64,000 nt of DNA from Streptomyces malaysiensis subsp. samsunensis (lineage in GTDB: Bacteria > Actinomycetota > Actinomycetes > Streptomycetales > Streptomycetaceae): assembly GCF_024519315.1 (NCBI RefSeq), contig NZ_JANIIC010000023.1:1-64000 (forward strand), given 5' to 3'. The notes beneath the pieces are model-generated. The model did no database searches. It was not told where the DNA came from and was given only the letters and a program-made list of their open reading frames with translations. The position numbers and the translations under genes are program-made. Below, in pieces: positions 41,879 through 50,180 of the stretch (position 1 is its first letter; the number at the start of each line of letters is the position of its first letter).

Positions 41879-42903
41879 CCCCGCCCGACGTCGCGGTCAC
41901 CGAGGTGGCCGATCCGCTGGCGGAGGCCGCCCCCACCATGGAGCTCCTGCTGCGCGAGCTCGACCGGCGCTGGCCGCGGGAGGCCGAACGGCTCCACCGG
42001 ATCTCCCGGTACGCCCTGCTCCCGGCGGGGAAGCTGCTGCGCCCGCTGCTGCTCATGGAGGCCGCCGAGGCGGTGGGCGGCGGCGGACCCGCCGTCGTCC
42101 CGGCCGCGCTGAGCGTGGAGTACCTCCATGTGGGATCCCTCGTCCACGACGATGTCATCGACGGCGACGCCATGCGGCGGGGCCGTCCGTCCGTCGCGGC
42201 GCGCTACGGCACCGCCGACGCCATCGTCACCGGGGACGCCCTGATGCTGGGCACGTTCGGCGTGCTCACCGACGGCACCGACGAGGCGGGCGGGCTGCCG
42301 CCGGGCCGGGTCCTCGACGCCGTACGGGTCTTCGCCCAGGCGGGCGTCGATCTGTGCCGCGGCCAGGCGATGGAGGGCGAACTCCGCGGCGACCTCGGCT
42401 GCGGACTCGACCGGTACGTCACCATGACCGCCCTGAAGACCGGGGCGCTGTTCCGGGCCGCCTGCCGGGGCGGGGCGATCCTGGGCGGCGGATCCCCCGC
42501 CCAGCGGCACGCGCTCACCGCCTACGCCGAACACCTGGGGTCGGCCTTCCAGATGCACGACGACCTGCTGCCGTACACCAGCGACAGCCGCACCACCGGC
42601 AAGTCCGCCCTGAGCGACATCGCGGCCGCCCGGCCCACCTTCCCCGTTCTGCTCTGCCACGCCATGGCCGGTGCCCCGGCCCGCGCCCGGCTGGAGGCGG
42701 CGCTCGGCGGCGCCCTGCCCGCCGCCGACGCGCTGCGGACGGTGCACGAACTGCTGGAGACGACCGGCGCGCTCGACGCCGCGCGGGACCGGGCCACGGC
42801 CCAGGCGGACCTGGCCAAGTCCTGTCTGGCGGAACTGCCCCGCTCCCGGGCCACCGCCGTGCTCGCGGCGGTGGCCGATCTGTCGGTCAGCCGGGACCGG
42901 TGA
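41875..42903 (+). CDS. Polyprenyl diphosphate synthase
   Basis: 342 residues; the ATG overlaps the aminotransferase stop (ATGA). Trans-prenyltransferase motifs: 'LLPAGKLLRPLLLMEAAEA' (GKxxRP), the first Asp-rich motif 'LVHDDVIDGDAMRRGRPS' (DDxxD) and the second 'FQMHDDLLPYTSDSRTTGK'. The residues four and five before the first DDxxD are small (Gly-Ser), which in this family permits longer products than FPP, so C20 or C25 is more likely than C15 (inference). It would supply the prenyl donor for the UbiA enzyme encoded 4 bp downstream. Confidence 0.93.
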   Translation: MTPPDVAVTEVADPLAEAAPTMELLLRELDRRWPREAERLHRISRYALLPAGKLLRPLLLMEAAEAVGGGGPAVVPAALSVEYLHVGSLVHDDVIDGDAMRRGRPSVAARYGTADAIVTGDALMLGTFGVLTDGTDEAGGLPPGRVLDAVRVFAQAGVDLCRGQAMEGELRGDLGCGLDRYVTMTALKTGALFRAACRGGAILGGGSPAQRHALTAYAEHLGSAFQMHDDLLPYTSDSRTTGKSALSDIAAARPTFPVLLCHAMAGAPARARLEAALGGALPAADALRTVHELLETTGALDAARDRATAQADLAKSCLAELPRSRATAVLAAVADLSVSRDR

Positions 42904-42907
42904 CACC

Positions 42908-43906
42908 GTGGCGGCCCCGCGCACGGCACTCCTCGCCCATCTCCAGACCTGGCGCCCGTACACCCTGTGGTACCCCGGTCTGGTCGGACTCGCCGGAGCC
43001 TCGCTCACCGGATCGCACCCCACCACGGGGCAGTTGACGGTGGCCTGGGCCGCGCCGACCCTCGGCTGGGTCGCCGGCCACTATCTCGGCGACTACTACG
43101 ACCGTGACCTGGACGCCCTCAGCAAGCCCCAACGCCCCATACCCTCCGGACGGTTGAGCCCTCGTACGGCCGTGGCCGCGGGTATCGGCTGCGCCCTCGC
43201 GGTGGCCGCGCTGGCCCTGTGGGCCAACTGGCGCGCGGTGGCCGTGGCCGCCGCCGCCATGGCGGGCATCGTGGCCTACAGCCGGGTCCTCAAGGGGCGT
43301 GGCCTGCCGGGCAATCTCGTCCGCGGTGTGCTGACCGCACTCACCGTGCTCTTCGGCGCGATGGCCGTCCAGCCGTGGCCACCGTGGCGGACGCTGCCCT
43401 TCGCCCTGGTCTTCCTGGCCCATGACACCGCGTCCAACCTCGTCGGCACCCTCCGCGACGTCGACGGTGACCGCGAGGGCGGCTACGCCACCGTGCCGGT
43501 GCGCCGGGGTGTGCGGCGCGCCACGCACACCGCGGCCGCGCTGTATCTGACCGCCGTGGCCGTGGCCTGCGCCGCCACCGGGCTGGTGCCCGAGGACACG
43601 GCCGGCTATCTGGTGCTGCTGTCGGCGGCGGCGCTGTGCGGCGCGGGCGTCTTCGGGCTGCTGCTGCGGTCGCCGGGGCACCTCACCCCGGCGCTGGCGC
43701 TGCGCGCCCACGCCGTCCTCGTCTGCGAACGCCTGGTGCTGGCCGCGGCGGTGGTGGCCGCAGGCGCCGGCACGGCACCCGCCCTGGCGCTGCTGACACC
43801 GCTCCTCGCGATCAGCGTCATCACCCAGAGCCGGATGCGGTCCCGCCATGAGTTCCCCGCCCCTCTGGCCGATGGCCGGCCCACCCTCCCCGATCCACGT
43901 CCCTGA
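42908..43906 (+). CDS. UbiA-family prenyltransferase
   Basis: Integral-membrane enzyme, 332 residues from the GTG at 42908, only 4 bp after the polyprenyl synthase stop. The first Asp-rich motif is 'GDYYDRDLDALSKPQRPIPS', like the NDYYDRDxDAxxxPxRPIPSG of chlorophyll-synthase-type members but with Gly for Asn. The second is 'LRDVDGDREGGYATVPV'. About eight to nine membrane helices. It should transfer the long prenyl chain to an aromatic or other acceptor, or act as a UbiA-type terpene cyclase, which is the alternative. Acceptor unknown; the preceding aminotransferase hints at an amino-acid-derived one. Confidence 0.93.
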   Translation: MAAPRTALLAHLQTWRPYTLWYPGLVGLAGASLTGSHPTTGQLTVAWAAPTLGWVAGHYLGDYYDRDLDALSKPQRPIPSGRLSPRTAVAAGIGCALAVAALALWANWRAVAVAAAAMAGIVAYSRVLKGRGLPGNLVRGVLTALTVLFGAMAVQPWPPWRTLPFALVFLAHDTASNLVGTLRDVDGDREGGYATVPVRRGVRRATHTAAALYLTAVAVACAATGLVPEDTAGYLVLLSAAALCGAGVFGLLLRSPGHLTPALALRAHAVLVCERLVLAAAVVAAGAGTAPALALLTPLLAISVITQSRMRSRHEFPAPLADGRPTLPDPRP

Positions 43907-43938
43907 CACGGCGCGCCACACCAGAAGGGTCCGATCCC

Positions 43939-45663
43939 ATGCCCCCTTCCGCCTTGACCGAGAGCGTCGGCACGGCCATCGTCGCCGGTGCCGAGGCGCT
44001 CCTGGCCCATCGGCGCGACGACGGCGCCTTCGTCTTCGGCGCGCACCACGCCTCCCCGCTGAACACCGCCGGAGCCCTCACCGCACTGCACTTCGCCGAT
44101 CCGGAGGGCTCGGCCGCGACCATCGAGCGCGGTGTCACCTGGCTGTGCGAGACCCAGCGGGACGACGGCGGCTGGGCCATGCGCTCGGTGCCCACCGAAC
44201 CCCTCACCACCGCGCTCGCCGCCGCCGCGCTCCAACTGGTGGCCCCCCGCCGGGCGGCGTCGGCCGTACGCGCCGCACGGGACCGGTTCGAGGAGCTCGG
44301 CGGCTCCGCGGCCGTCCCGGAACCCGTGATGACCGCCCTCATCCGCCAGTTCCACACCTTCGCCGGGCTGCCCCATGAGGGCGCCCAGCGCCGGCTCCCT
44401 CTGGAACTGCTGCTCCTCCCCGGCCTCAGCCGCCGTCTGCTCAGCCTGCGGCTGCCCATCTACGCCGGCCAGGCGCTCGCCCAGTCCGCCCACCGCCGCC
44501 GCGGCCCGGCCGGCCGCGTCCTGGACCGGCTGGCCCGCCCCAGGGCCCTGGCGATCCTCCGTGACGCGTACGAACGCGAGGGCGCCACCGGCGGGTTCAG
44601 CACCGACCCCTGGCTCACCGGACTCATCTGCCTGGGCCTCGCCCGCTCCGGCCAGGCGCCCGACCTGGTCCGCGCCGCCGCCGGCTGGCTCCGCTCGGCG
44701 GCGCGCCCCGACGGCTCCTGGGATCTGATGCCCCTCGATGTGACCTGGACGAACTTCGCCACCGCCGCGCTGATCGAAGCCGGTCGCGCCGACGACCCCC
44801 AGCTGATCGGCACCCGCGAGATGCTCCACCGCCACCAGCAGCCCGAGCCGTTCGACGCGCTCGGCTGCCCGGCCGGCTACTGGGGGTTCTCCAGCCCCCG
44901 CAGCTGGCCGATGGCCCTGGAGACGGCCGAGTCCAGCGCCATCCTGCTGCGGCTGCCCGGCGGCGCGTACGACCCGCATGTGCGCGCCGGGCTGGCGTGG
45001 CTGACCGCCACCCAGGACGCGGCCGGGTCCTGGAGCCTGGCCGTGCGGAACACCAAACCGGGCGGCTTCGGACCCTGCCCCCAGATGACCGCCAAGATCG
45101 TGGGCGCCCTGCTCGACTCCGGGGCCGGGGCCGACGACCCGCGCGTGGCCAAGGCGGTGCGGTGGCTGGTCGGCCGGCAGCGCCCGGACGGATCGTTCGA
45201 GGCCATGTGGTACCGCGGCGGCACCCCCGGCACCGCCGCGGCGCTGGAGGCGCTCACCAGGGCGGGCCGCACCGAGGAACACCGCCGGGCGGCGGCCCGG
45301 GCCAGGGACTGGCTGCTGCGCACCCGGCACCCCGACGGCTCGTGGAGCACCGGCGAGGGCACCCGGCCCGGCACCGTGGAGGAGACCGCCTGGGCGCTGC
45401 GCGGGCTGCTCGCCGCCGGGCCGAGCCCCGCCGACCCGGCCCTCGCGGCGGCGGCCCGCTGGCTCGTCGACGCCCAGCGGGCGGACGGCGGCTGGAACCC
45501 GGCGCCGGTCAACGAGTACATCCGCGGCTGTGCCCGCTACGCCGACGACGGCATCGCGGCGGGCCTGGCGCTGCGGGCCCTGGCCCACTACCGCTCCGCG
45601 ACGGCCACCACCACGACCCGCACGAAAGACATCACAGGCGACGGCGGAGGAGGCAGGCCATGA
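43939..45663 (+). CDS. Squalene-hopene-cyclase-family protein without a DXDD motif
   Basis: 574 residues of alpha/alpha-barrel repeats. QW-type motifs occur throughout: 'QRDDGGWAMRS', 'RPDGSWDLMPLD', 'QDAAGSWSLAV', 'QRPDGSFEAMWYRG', 'RHPDGSWSTGEG', 'QRADGGWNPAPVN'. By eye it aligns with A. acidocaldarius SHC through most of its length. At the place of the catalytic DVDDTA the sequence reads 'WPMALETAESSAILLRL' (Met325-Glu331), so the Asp pair is absent and Glu328 is the only nearby acid, with T-A-E matching the oxidosqualene-cyclase 'DCTAE'. I infer a class II-type cyclase acting on a prenylated, possibly epoxidised, intermediate. It overlaps the monooxygenase gene by 4 bp. Confidence 0.88.
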   Translation: MPPSALTESVGTAIVAGAEALLAHRRDDGAFVFGAHHASPLNTAGALTALHFADPEGSAATIERGVTWLCETQRDDGGWAMRSVPTEPLTTALAAAALQLVAPRRAASAVRAARDRFEELGGSAAVPEPVMTALIRQFHTFAGLPHEGAQRRLPLELLLLPGLSRRLLSLRLPIYAGQALAQSAHRRRGPAGRVLDRLARPRALAILRDAYEREGATGGFSTDPWLTGLICLGLARSGQAPDLVRAAAGWLRSAARPDGSWDLMPLDVTWTNFATAALIEAGRADDPQLIGTREMLHRHQQPEPFDALGCPAGYWGFSSPRSWPMALETAESSAILLRLPGGAYDPHVRAGLAWLTATQDAAGSWSLAVRNTKPGGFGPCPQMTAKIVGALLDSGAGADDPRVAKAVRWLVGRQRPDGSFEAMWYRGGTPGTAAALEALTRAGRTEEHRRAAARARDWLLRTRHPDGSWSTGEGTRPGTVEETAWALRGLLAAGPSPADPALAAAARWLVDAQRADGGWNPAPVNEYIRGCARYADDGIAAGLALRALAHYRSATATTTTRTKDITGDGGGGRP

Positions 45664-46964
45664 GCCCCGATGTGCTGGTGTGCGGGGCGGGCGTCGGCGG
45701 TCTCGCGGCGGCCCGCGCGCTCGGCGGCCTCGGACTGGACGTCCTGGTGGTCGACAAGCAGCCGAGGATCCGCCCGATCGCCAAGGGAGAGGTGCTCCAG
45801 CCGGGCGCGCTGCGTCTGCTGCGCTCCTGGGGCGTGGAGCAGCGGCTCGACGCCCAGGGCGCGGTCCGGCTCGGACGGCTGGTCGTCCGCGATCCGCGGG
45901 GCACCGCGCTGATGTCCCTCGACTACGGTCAACTGCCCGCCCCCGACCAGTGGTTGCTGGCCCATGACCACACCACCATCCTCACCGCCCTGGCCGAGGG
46001 GCTCGGGCCGCGCGTCGAACTGCGCCGGGGCGTCCGCGCCGAGTTGCCGCTGCGCGACGACTCCGGCCGGATCACCGGACTGCGGCTGGCCGAAGGCGGC
46101 AGGGTCTACGAGGAGCGGGCCCCGCTCGTGGTCGCCGCCGACGGCATCTCCTCACGGCTGCGGTCCTGGGCGGACATCGAGGCCAAACGGATCGACTACC
46201 CGCACCGGCTGGTCTCCTTCGACATCGCCGACGCCGAAGCCGCCGCGCGGGCCGACGACTTCTCCGCGTACGTCACCGACCGGGGGCTGCGCCTGCTCTA
46301 TCCGCTGCCGGGCGGCCGGCTGCGGCTCTACCTCCAGGCCGGGCCCGATGAGCTGCGCGGCGTCACGGCGCGCGGGGAGCTGGCCGACTGGGCCACCCGG
46401 GCGCTGTCCCAGGTACCCGCCCTGGAGCCGCTGACCGCCTCCCTGCTCGCCCATCTCGACACCCGGCAGACGCTGCCCGTCGGACGGCTGCTGTCGCCCC
46501 GGCTGGCCGGGCACGGACTGGCGCTGGTCGGCGAGGCCGCGTACGCCGTCCACCCGATGGCCGCGCAGGGCATGAACACCGCCATCACCAGCGCCGGCGC
46601 CCTCGCCGAGCGGCTGGCGGACCGGCTGGAGCACATGGGCGGGATGTCGGCCGCGGCGGTGGACGGCGCGCTGCGCGACTACCACGAACGGCAGCTGCCC
46701 CTTCTCGCCCAGGCGGCCAGGACCAGCGGCAACGCGGCGCGGATGGTCACCGATCTGTCGTGGCGCGGCCGGATCCTGGGCCGCCGGGCGGTCCGCCACA
46801 CCGGGGCCAACCCCCGGCTGCTGCACACCGTCACCCACAACATGTCGGGCCTCGGCCCCCGCCCGCTGACCCCGCTGGACCGGCTTCAGCAGCTCGGTCT
46901 CGTCCCCGATCCGCGCGCCCACCGAGTGCCGGCCGCACCGGCCGGCCGACCGCAATCCATGTGA
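45660..46964 (+). CDS. FAD-dependent monooxygenase (UbiH/squalene-epoxidase-like)
   Basis: 434 residues; the ATG overlaps the cyclase stop and follows GGCGGAGGAGGC. Group A flavoprotein motifs: 'VLVCGAGVGGLAAARALGGL' (GxGxxG), 'PLVVAADGISSRLR' (DG motif), and 'GLALVGEAAYAVHPMAAQGM', where the usual GD motif Asp is Glu292 and the following His is Tyr. C-terminal helices end at 'PDPRAHRVPAAPAG'. In other terpenoid pathways such enzymes epoxidise the terminal alkene of a prenyl chain to trigger cyclisation; the position between the cyclase and a dioxygenase gene suits this role. Aromatic hydroxylation is the alternative. Confidence 0.92.
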   Translation: MSPDVLVCGAGVGGLAAARALGGLGLDVLVVDKQPRIRPIAKGEVLQPGALRLLRSWGVEQRLDAQGAVRLGRLVVRDPRGTALMSLDYGQLPAPDQWLLAHDHTTILTALAEGLGPRVELRRGVRAELPLRDDSGRITGLRLAEGGRVYEERAPLVVAADGISSRLRSWADIEAKRIDYPHRLVSFDIADAEAAARADDFSAYVTDRGLRLLYPLPGGRLRLYLQAGPDELRGVTARGELADWATRALSQVPALEPLTASLLAHLDTRQTLPVGRLLSPRLAGHGLALVGEAAYAVHPMAAQGMNTAITSAGALAERLADRLEHMGGMSAAAVDGALRDYHERQLPLLAQAARTSGNAARMVTDLSWRGRILGRRAVRHTGANPRLLHTVTHNMSGLGPRPLTPLDRLQQLGLVPDPRAHRVPAAPAGRPQSM

Positions 46965-46978
46965 GGACGGTTTACCGC

Positions 46979-47842
46979 ATGCCCACTCCCGAACTGGCCG
47001 TGACCCCCGTCTCCGGAGCGCTCGGCGCGGAGATCCGCGGTGTCGATCTGACCGAGCTCACCGACGAACTCTTCGAGCGTGTCCATGAGTTGCTGCTCGA
47101 GCACCTCGTGGTCTTCTTCCCGGACCAGGAACACCTCACCCCCGACGCGCATATCGCCCTGGGGCGGCGGCTGGGGGAGCTGGAGGTCCATCCGTTCCTG
47201 CCGAAGGCCGACGGCCACCCCGAGATCGTCGTCCTGGACGCGGACCAGGGTGCCAAGGCCGACGAGTGGCATATCGACGTGACCTTCCAGCCCAATCCGC
47301 CGGTCGCTTCCATCCTCCATCTCCAGGTGTGTCCCGCCTCCGGCGGCGACACCATGTGGAGCAACCAGTACCTGGTCTACGAGACGCTCTCCGAGCCGAT
47401 GCGCGAACTCCTCGACGGGCTCACCGCCGTCCACGTCCTCAACACACCGCAGACCGGCGAGCACTCCGCCGAACACCCGGTGGTGCGGATCCACCCCGAG
47501 ACCGGCAGGCGCTCGCTGTATGTGACGCGCATGTGGACCTCGCACATCCCGCAGCTCAGCCGCCCGGAGAGCGACGCCCTGCTCCAGTACCTCTTCGAGC
47601 ACTCCGAGTCGCCCCGGTTCAACTGCCGCTACCGCTGGCAGCCCGGCGCGGTCGCGATGTGGGACAACCGCGCCACCCAGCACCTGGCCGTCAACGACTA
47701 CACGGGGCCCCGCAGGGGACAGCGGGTGACCGTCCTCGGCGACCATCCCACCGGCGACACCCCCCGCTGGAAGGAGTACCGGCCCGCGCCCGACGAGCGC
47801 TACTACCCGCGCCATGTCACGGCCCGGCACGGCTACCGGTGA
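46979..47842 (+). CDS. TauD/TfdA-family 2-oxoglutarate-dependent dioxygenase
   Basis: 287 residues from the ATG at 46979, 14 bp after the monooxygenase. The iron-binding facial triad is visible: His98 and Asp100 in 'ADEWHIDVTFQPNPPVAS' and His235 in 'WDNRATQHLAVNDY'; the 2-oxoglutarate Arg is in 'RRGQRVTVLGDHP'. N-terminus 'ELAVTPVSGALGAEIRGVDL' is typical. It is the last gene of the operon and is likely a tailoring hydroxylase, desaturase or decarboxylase. A hairpin terminator is not obvious; the convergent LPMO gene ends 8 bp beyond. Confidence 0.94.
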   Translation: MPTPELAVTPVSGALGAEIRGVDLTELTDELFERVHELLLEHLVVFFPDQEHLTPDAHIALGRRLGELEVHPFLPKADGHPEIVVLDADQGAKADEWHIDVTFQPNPPVASILHLQVCPASGGDTMWSNQYLVYETLSEPMRELLDGLTAVHVLNTPQTGEHSAEHPVVRIHPETGRRSLYVTRMWTSHIPQLSRPESDALLQYLFEHSESPRFNCRYRWQPGAVAMWDNRATQHLAVNDYTGPRRGQRVTVLGDHPTGDTPRWKEYRPAPDERYYPRHVTARHGYR

Positions 47843-47849
47843 CAACCCG

Positions 47850-48734
47850 TCAGCGGCCCGGGCGCCGCCGCCGTACGGTGGCGGCGACCCCCGCGCCCAG
47901 CACCAGCACGGACGCGCCACCGGCGAGCAGCACCGGAGTGGTGGTGCCGCCGTCGTCCGCTCCGGTGGCGGAGGTGGCCGAGGAGGGCGGCGCGTCGCCT
48001 CGGGACGGCGGGGCGGTGACCTCCACCGACGGGGCCGCAGCCACATCGGACGGGGTGGCGCGCCGCTCCGGCGAGTCCTTCGGGCCCTTCCCCGCGGCGG
48101 CGCTCAGCACCACATCGGAGCAGGAGTAGTAGGTGTCCGGGGTGCTGGTGTTCCGCCAGATCGTGTAGAGCAGCTGACGGCCGGTCCGGCCGGCGGGCAG
48201 CGTGGCCTGGATGCGGTACGCGTCGTCCACCAGCGCGGGGTCCTTGGCCGTGGCGAACGGCTTCGGCTCCAGGTCCGACCACCTCAGCGGCCGGGTGGGA
48301 GCGTAGCCCTCCTTGGTGAGATACAGCTCGAAGGTCCCCGTGTGCGGGATCGTCGACCGATAGGTGAGCGTGAGCTTCGCCCCGGCCGAAAGCCGTGTCG
48401 AGGGCCAGTCGGCGCGCGCCAGGTCCAGACCCCGGTACGCCTCCAGGCCCCCGCTGCACAGCTTTCCGTCCGGGACCCGCTCCCGGTCTCTGCCCTCGAC
48501 CCCCGCGATCCGCAGATTGTCCCAGTCCGCCGCCTCCGGGCCATTGGCGGCCCGGGCCGCCCGGCACGCGGTCGACCGCGCCGCGGCTCCGCCCTCGGGT
48601 GAGCAGGCGAACGTCCGGCTCACCGGATCCGTCGGCGCCCCGTGCGCCTGGGCGGGCTGAGCGGCCAGCGCCGTGAACAGACAGGGGAGGGCGCCGAGAA
48701 GAGCGCCCACGGCGGCGGTGCGGTGCGAGGTCAT
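47850..48734 (-). CDS. AA10-like lytic polysaccharide monooxygenase, membrane-anchored
   Basis: 294 residues. A signal peptide ends '...ALAAQPAQA', leaving His31 as mature N-terminus ('HGAPTDPVSRTFACSP'), the first half of the copper-binding histidine brace. The family context 'DPVSRTFACSPEGG' and 'LTLTYRSTIPHTGTFELYLT' (second brace His) follow, then 'LLYTIWRNTSTPDTYYSCSD'. After the about 180-residue catalytic domain come a Pro/Ser/Thr linker and a membrane helix ending 'VRRRRPGR', so the enzyme is tethered to the cell rather than released and has no carbohydrate-binding module. Substrate is probably chitin or cellulose. Confidence 0.9.
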   Translation of the reverse strand: MTSHRTAAVGALLGALPCLFTALAAQPAQAHGAPTDPVSRTFACSPEGGAAARSTACRAARAANGPEAADWDNLRIAGVEGRDRERVPDGKLCSGGLEAYRGLDLARADWPSTRLSAGAKLTLTYRSTIPHTGTFELYLTKEGYAPTRPLRWSDLEPKPFATAKDPALVDDAYRIQATLPAGRTGRQLLYTIWRNTSTPDTYYSCSDVVLSAAAGKGPKDSPERRATPSDVAAAPSVEVTAPPSRGDAPPSSATSATGADDGGTTTPVLLAGGASVLVLGAGVAATVRRRRPGR

Positions 48735-48929
48735 CCGGTGCGGCCCTCCAGCTCGGTGCGGCGACGGGCGGCTCGCCCGTACCGGGGGATACGGGAGGCC
48801 CGGCCCGCGCGTTCAACGGGCCCCCGGAAGCGGTGGCATGACGCCGTACAACCATCCACGAGGTCCGCATGTCTCCCTAGGCAGACGCAAACAGCGCCTA
48901 CGCCCATGAAGAATCATTAAGGGGGACAA

Positions 48930-49379
48930 ATGAATCTTTCTCGCCGTATGGCCGCCACCGCGGTCCTCGCCACCGCCGCCATCGCGGGCACCGTGGCCAT
49001 CACGCCGCAGGCGTCGGCCGCCGCCACGGCCGCGTACAACGGGGTGTGCGGCACCGGATACAAGGTGGTGAACTCGGCGCCCATCGGCTCCAAGGGCACC
49101 GTCTTCCTCACCTACAACTCCGCCAAGGGCAAGAACTGCGTGGTCACCGTCCGGAACGCCACGGGCAAGCCGGTTCCCATGTTCGCCTACCTGTACGTTC
49201 AGGGAGCCGACGAGTCGGCCGAGGACGGCGGCGCGTACACCTCGTACGCGGGCCCGGTGTACGGCGACGGGCGTGGCAAGTGTGTGGACTGGGCCGGGGG
49301 CATCGAGAACCAGTCCACCTGGACGTACGGATCGAACTGCGGATCCCTGACGGCCCACCGCGTGACCAAGGGCTGGTAG
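48930..49379 (+). CDS. SapA-like secreted spore-associated protein
   Basis: 149 residues. A Sec signal peptide ('MAATAVLATAAIAGTVAITP', cleavage near ASAAA). The mature part holds 'YNGVCGTGYKVVNSAPIG', 'GTVFLTYNSAKGKNCVVTVR', 'YTSYAGPVYGDGRGKCVDWA' and 'TYGSNCGS', with four Cys likely in two disulfides. This matches the architecture of SapA, a small protein of the Streptomyces spore surface, whose exact role is unsettled. A GGGGGAC ribosome site precedes the ATG. Monocistronic. Confidence 0.88.
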   Translation: MNLSRRMAATAVLATAAIAGTVAITPQASAAATAAYNGVCGTGYKVVNSAPIGSKGTVFLTYNSAKGKNCVVTVRNATGKPVPMFAYLYVQGADESAEDGGAYTSYAGPVYGDGRGKCVDWAGGIENQSTWTYGSNCGSLTAHRVTKGW

Positions 49380-49440
49380 GCGCAAGCCCGGAAGCCACGC
49401 GCCGATCGAGCCCACCGACGGGGGAACGCACGGGAGAGCG

Positions 49441-49465
49441 GCGGCCATCTCTGCGAGGTGGCCGC
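49441..49465. terminator. Hairpin between the SapA-like and SnoaL-like genes
   Basis: GCGGCCATCT and AGGTGGCCGC pair (one G-T type mismatch) around a 5-nt loop in the convergent gap; likely a shared terminator. Confidence 0.65.
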
Positions 49466-49480
49466 CGCACTCGTCGGGCA

Positions 49481-49924
49481 CTAGCGATCGGTGAAGGCCA
49501 CCGCGTGGGTGTCCAGCACGATGTGGAGCTGTGCGAGACGGTAGGCGGCACCGTCGGAGCGGACCACACAGCGCACCACGCCGCCGGCGATCGGGGTCAC
49601 TTGGCCCTCGGTGATGTTGGTGGCGTACATATAGGACACCACCGAGATGTCATCGCCGTCGACCCGCTCGATGTGGATGTTCGAGGCGTTGTGGCGCAGC
49701 GGGTAGCCGGCCGCCTCGCGGTGCTTCCGCTGCCAGGCGATCACCTGCTCACGGCCCTGGTTGTCGGAGGCGATGAACTCCTCGTACGGGGACTTCCCGG
49801 TGTCCGAGCGGGAGGTGATGTGTACGTCCTCGGTCAGCAGCTCGGGCCAGACGTCGAACTGCCCCTCGTCGAAGACGAACCACCAGCGGTGGATCAGCTC
49901 ATGGACCGCCAGACGATCGAGCAT
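49481..49924 (-). CDS. SnoaL-like (NTF2-fold) protein
   Basis: 147 residues from the ATG at 49924, with GGGGGGAGAGC upstream; the frame continues upstream without support. The NTF2-like fold opens 'LAVHELIHRWWFVFDEGQFD', 'VWPELLTEDVHITSRSDTGK' and ends 'SVVSYMYATNITEGQVTPIA', 'YRLAQLHIVLDTHAV'. Relatives include polyketide cyclases, dehydratases and limonene-epoxide-hydrolase-like enzymes, but many are uncharacterised. It diverges from the PucR regulator (256 bp) and converges on the SapA-like gene. Confidence 0.85.
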   Translation of the reverse strand: MLDRLAVHELIHRWWFVFDEGQFDVWPELLTEDVHITSRSDTGKSPYEEFIASDNQGREQVIAWQRKHREAAGYPLRHNASNIHIERVDGDDISVVSYMYATNITEGQVTPIAGGVVRCVVRSDGAAYRLAQLHIVLDTHAVAFTDR

Positions 49925-50180
49925 GCGGAGCTCTCCCCCCGAGGATCCAAGTGATCGACAGCATATCCCGGGGGTCTTGGCCGACGAGGTCCCGGATGCC
50001 GAACCGCCGCCGGAGTCCGGTGCGGCCCCCGCCGGGCGTGCGGAAGAATTCCGTGAAGCCACCGACCCATCGGTATGCCGATGGTGCAATAGCGGGGCAG
50101 GCTCTGGTATCAAACCTGGCCGTGGCCTCACGCTGCCGCGTCGAGCTGCGCTTTCGCCCGTCACAGGTGGAGGAACGTCT

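Noticed and set aside
41875..42903. Degenerate second Asp-rich motif (DDLLP) as a sign of inactive prenyl synthase
   Set aside because: As far as I recall, DDLLPYTSD is frequent in functional actinobacterial polyprenyl synthases, so the missing third Asp is not meaningful.
44740..44775. 'LDVTWT' as the cyclase catalytic motif
   Set aside because: Extending the alignment with SHC places this segment at the earlier 'SPVWDTGLAV' helix, not at DXDD; the true equivalent is 'MALETAE' further on.
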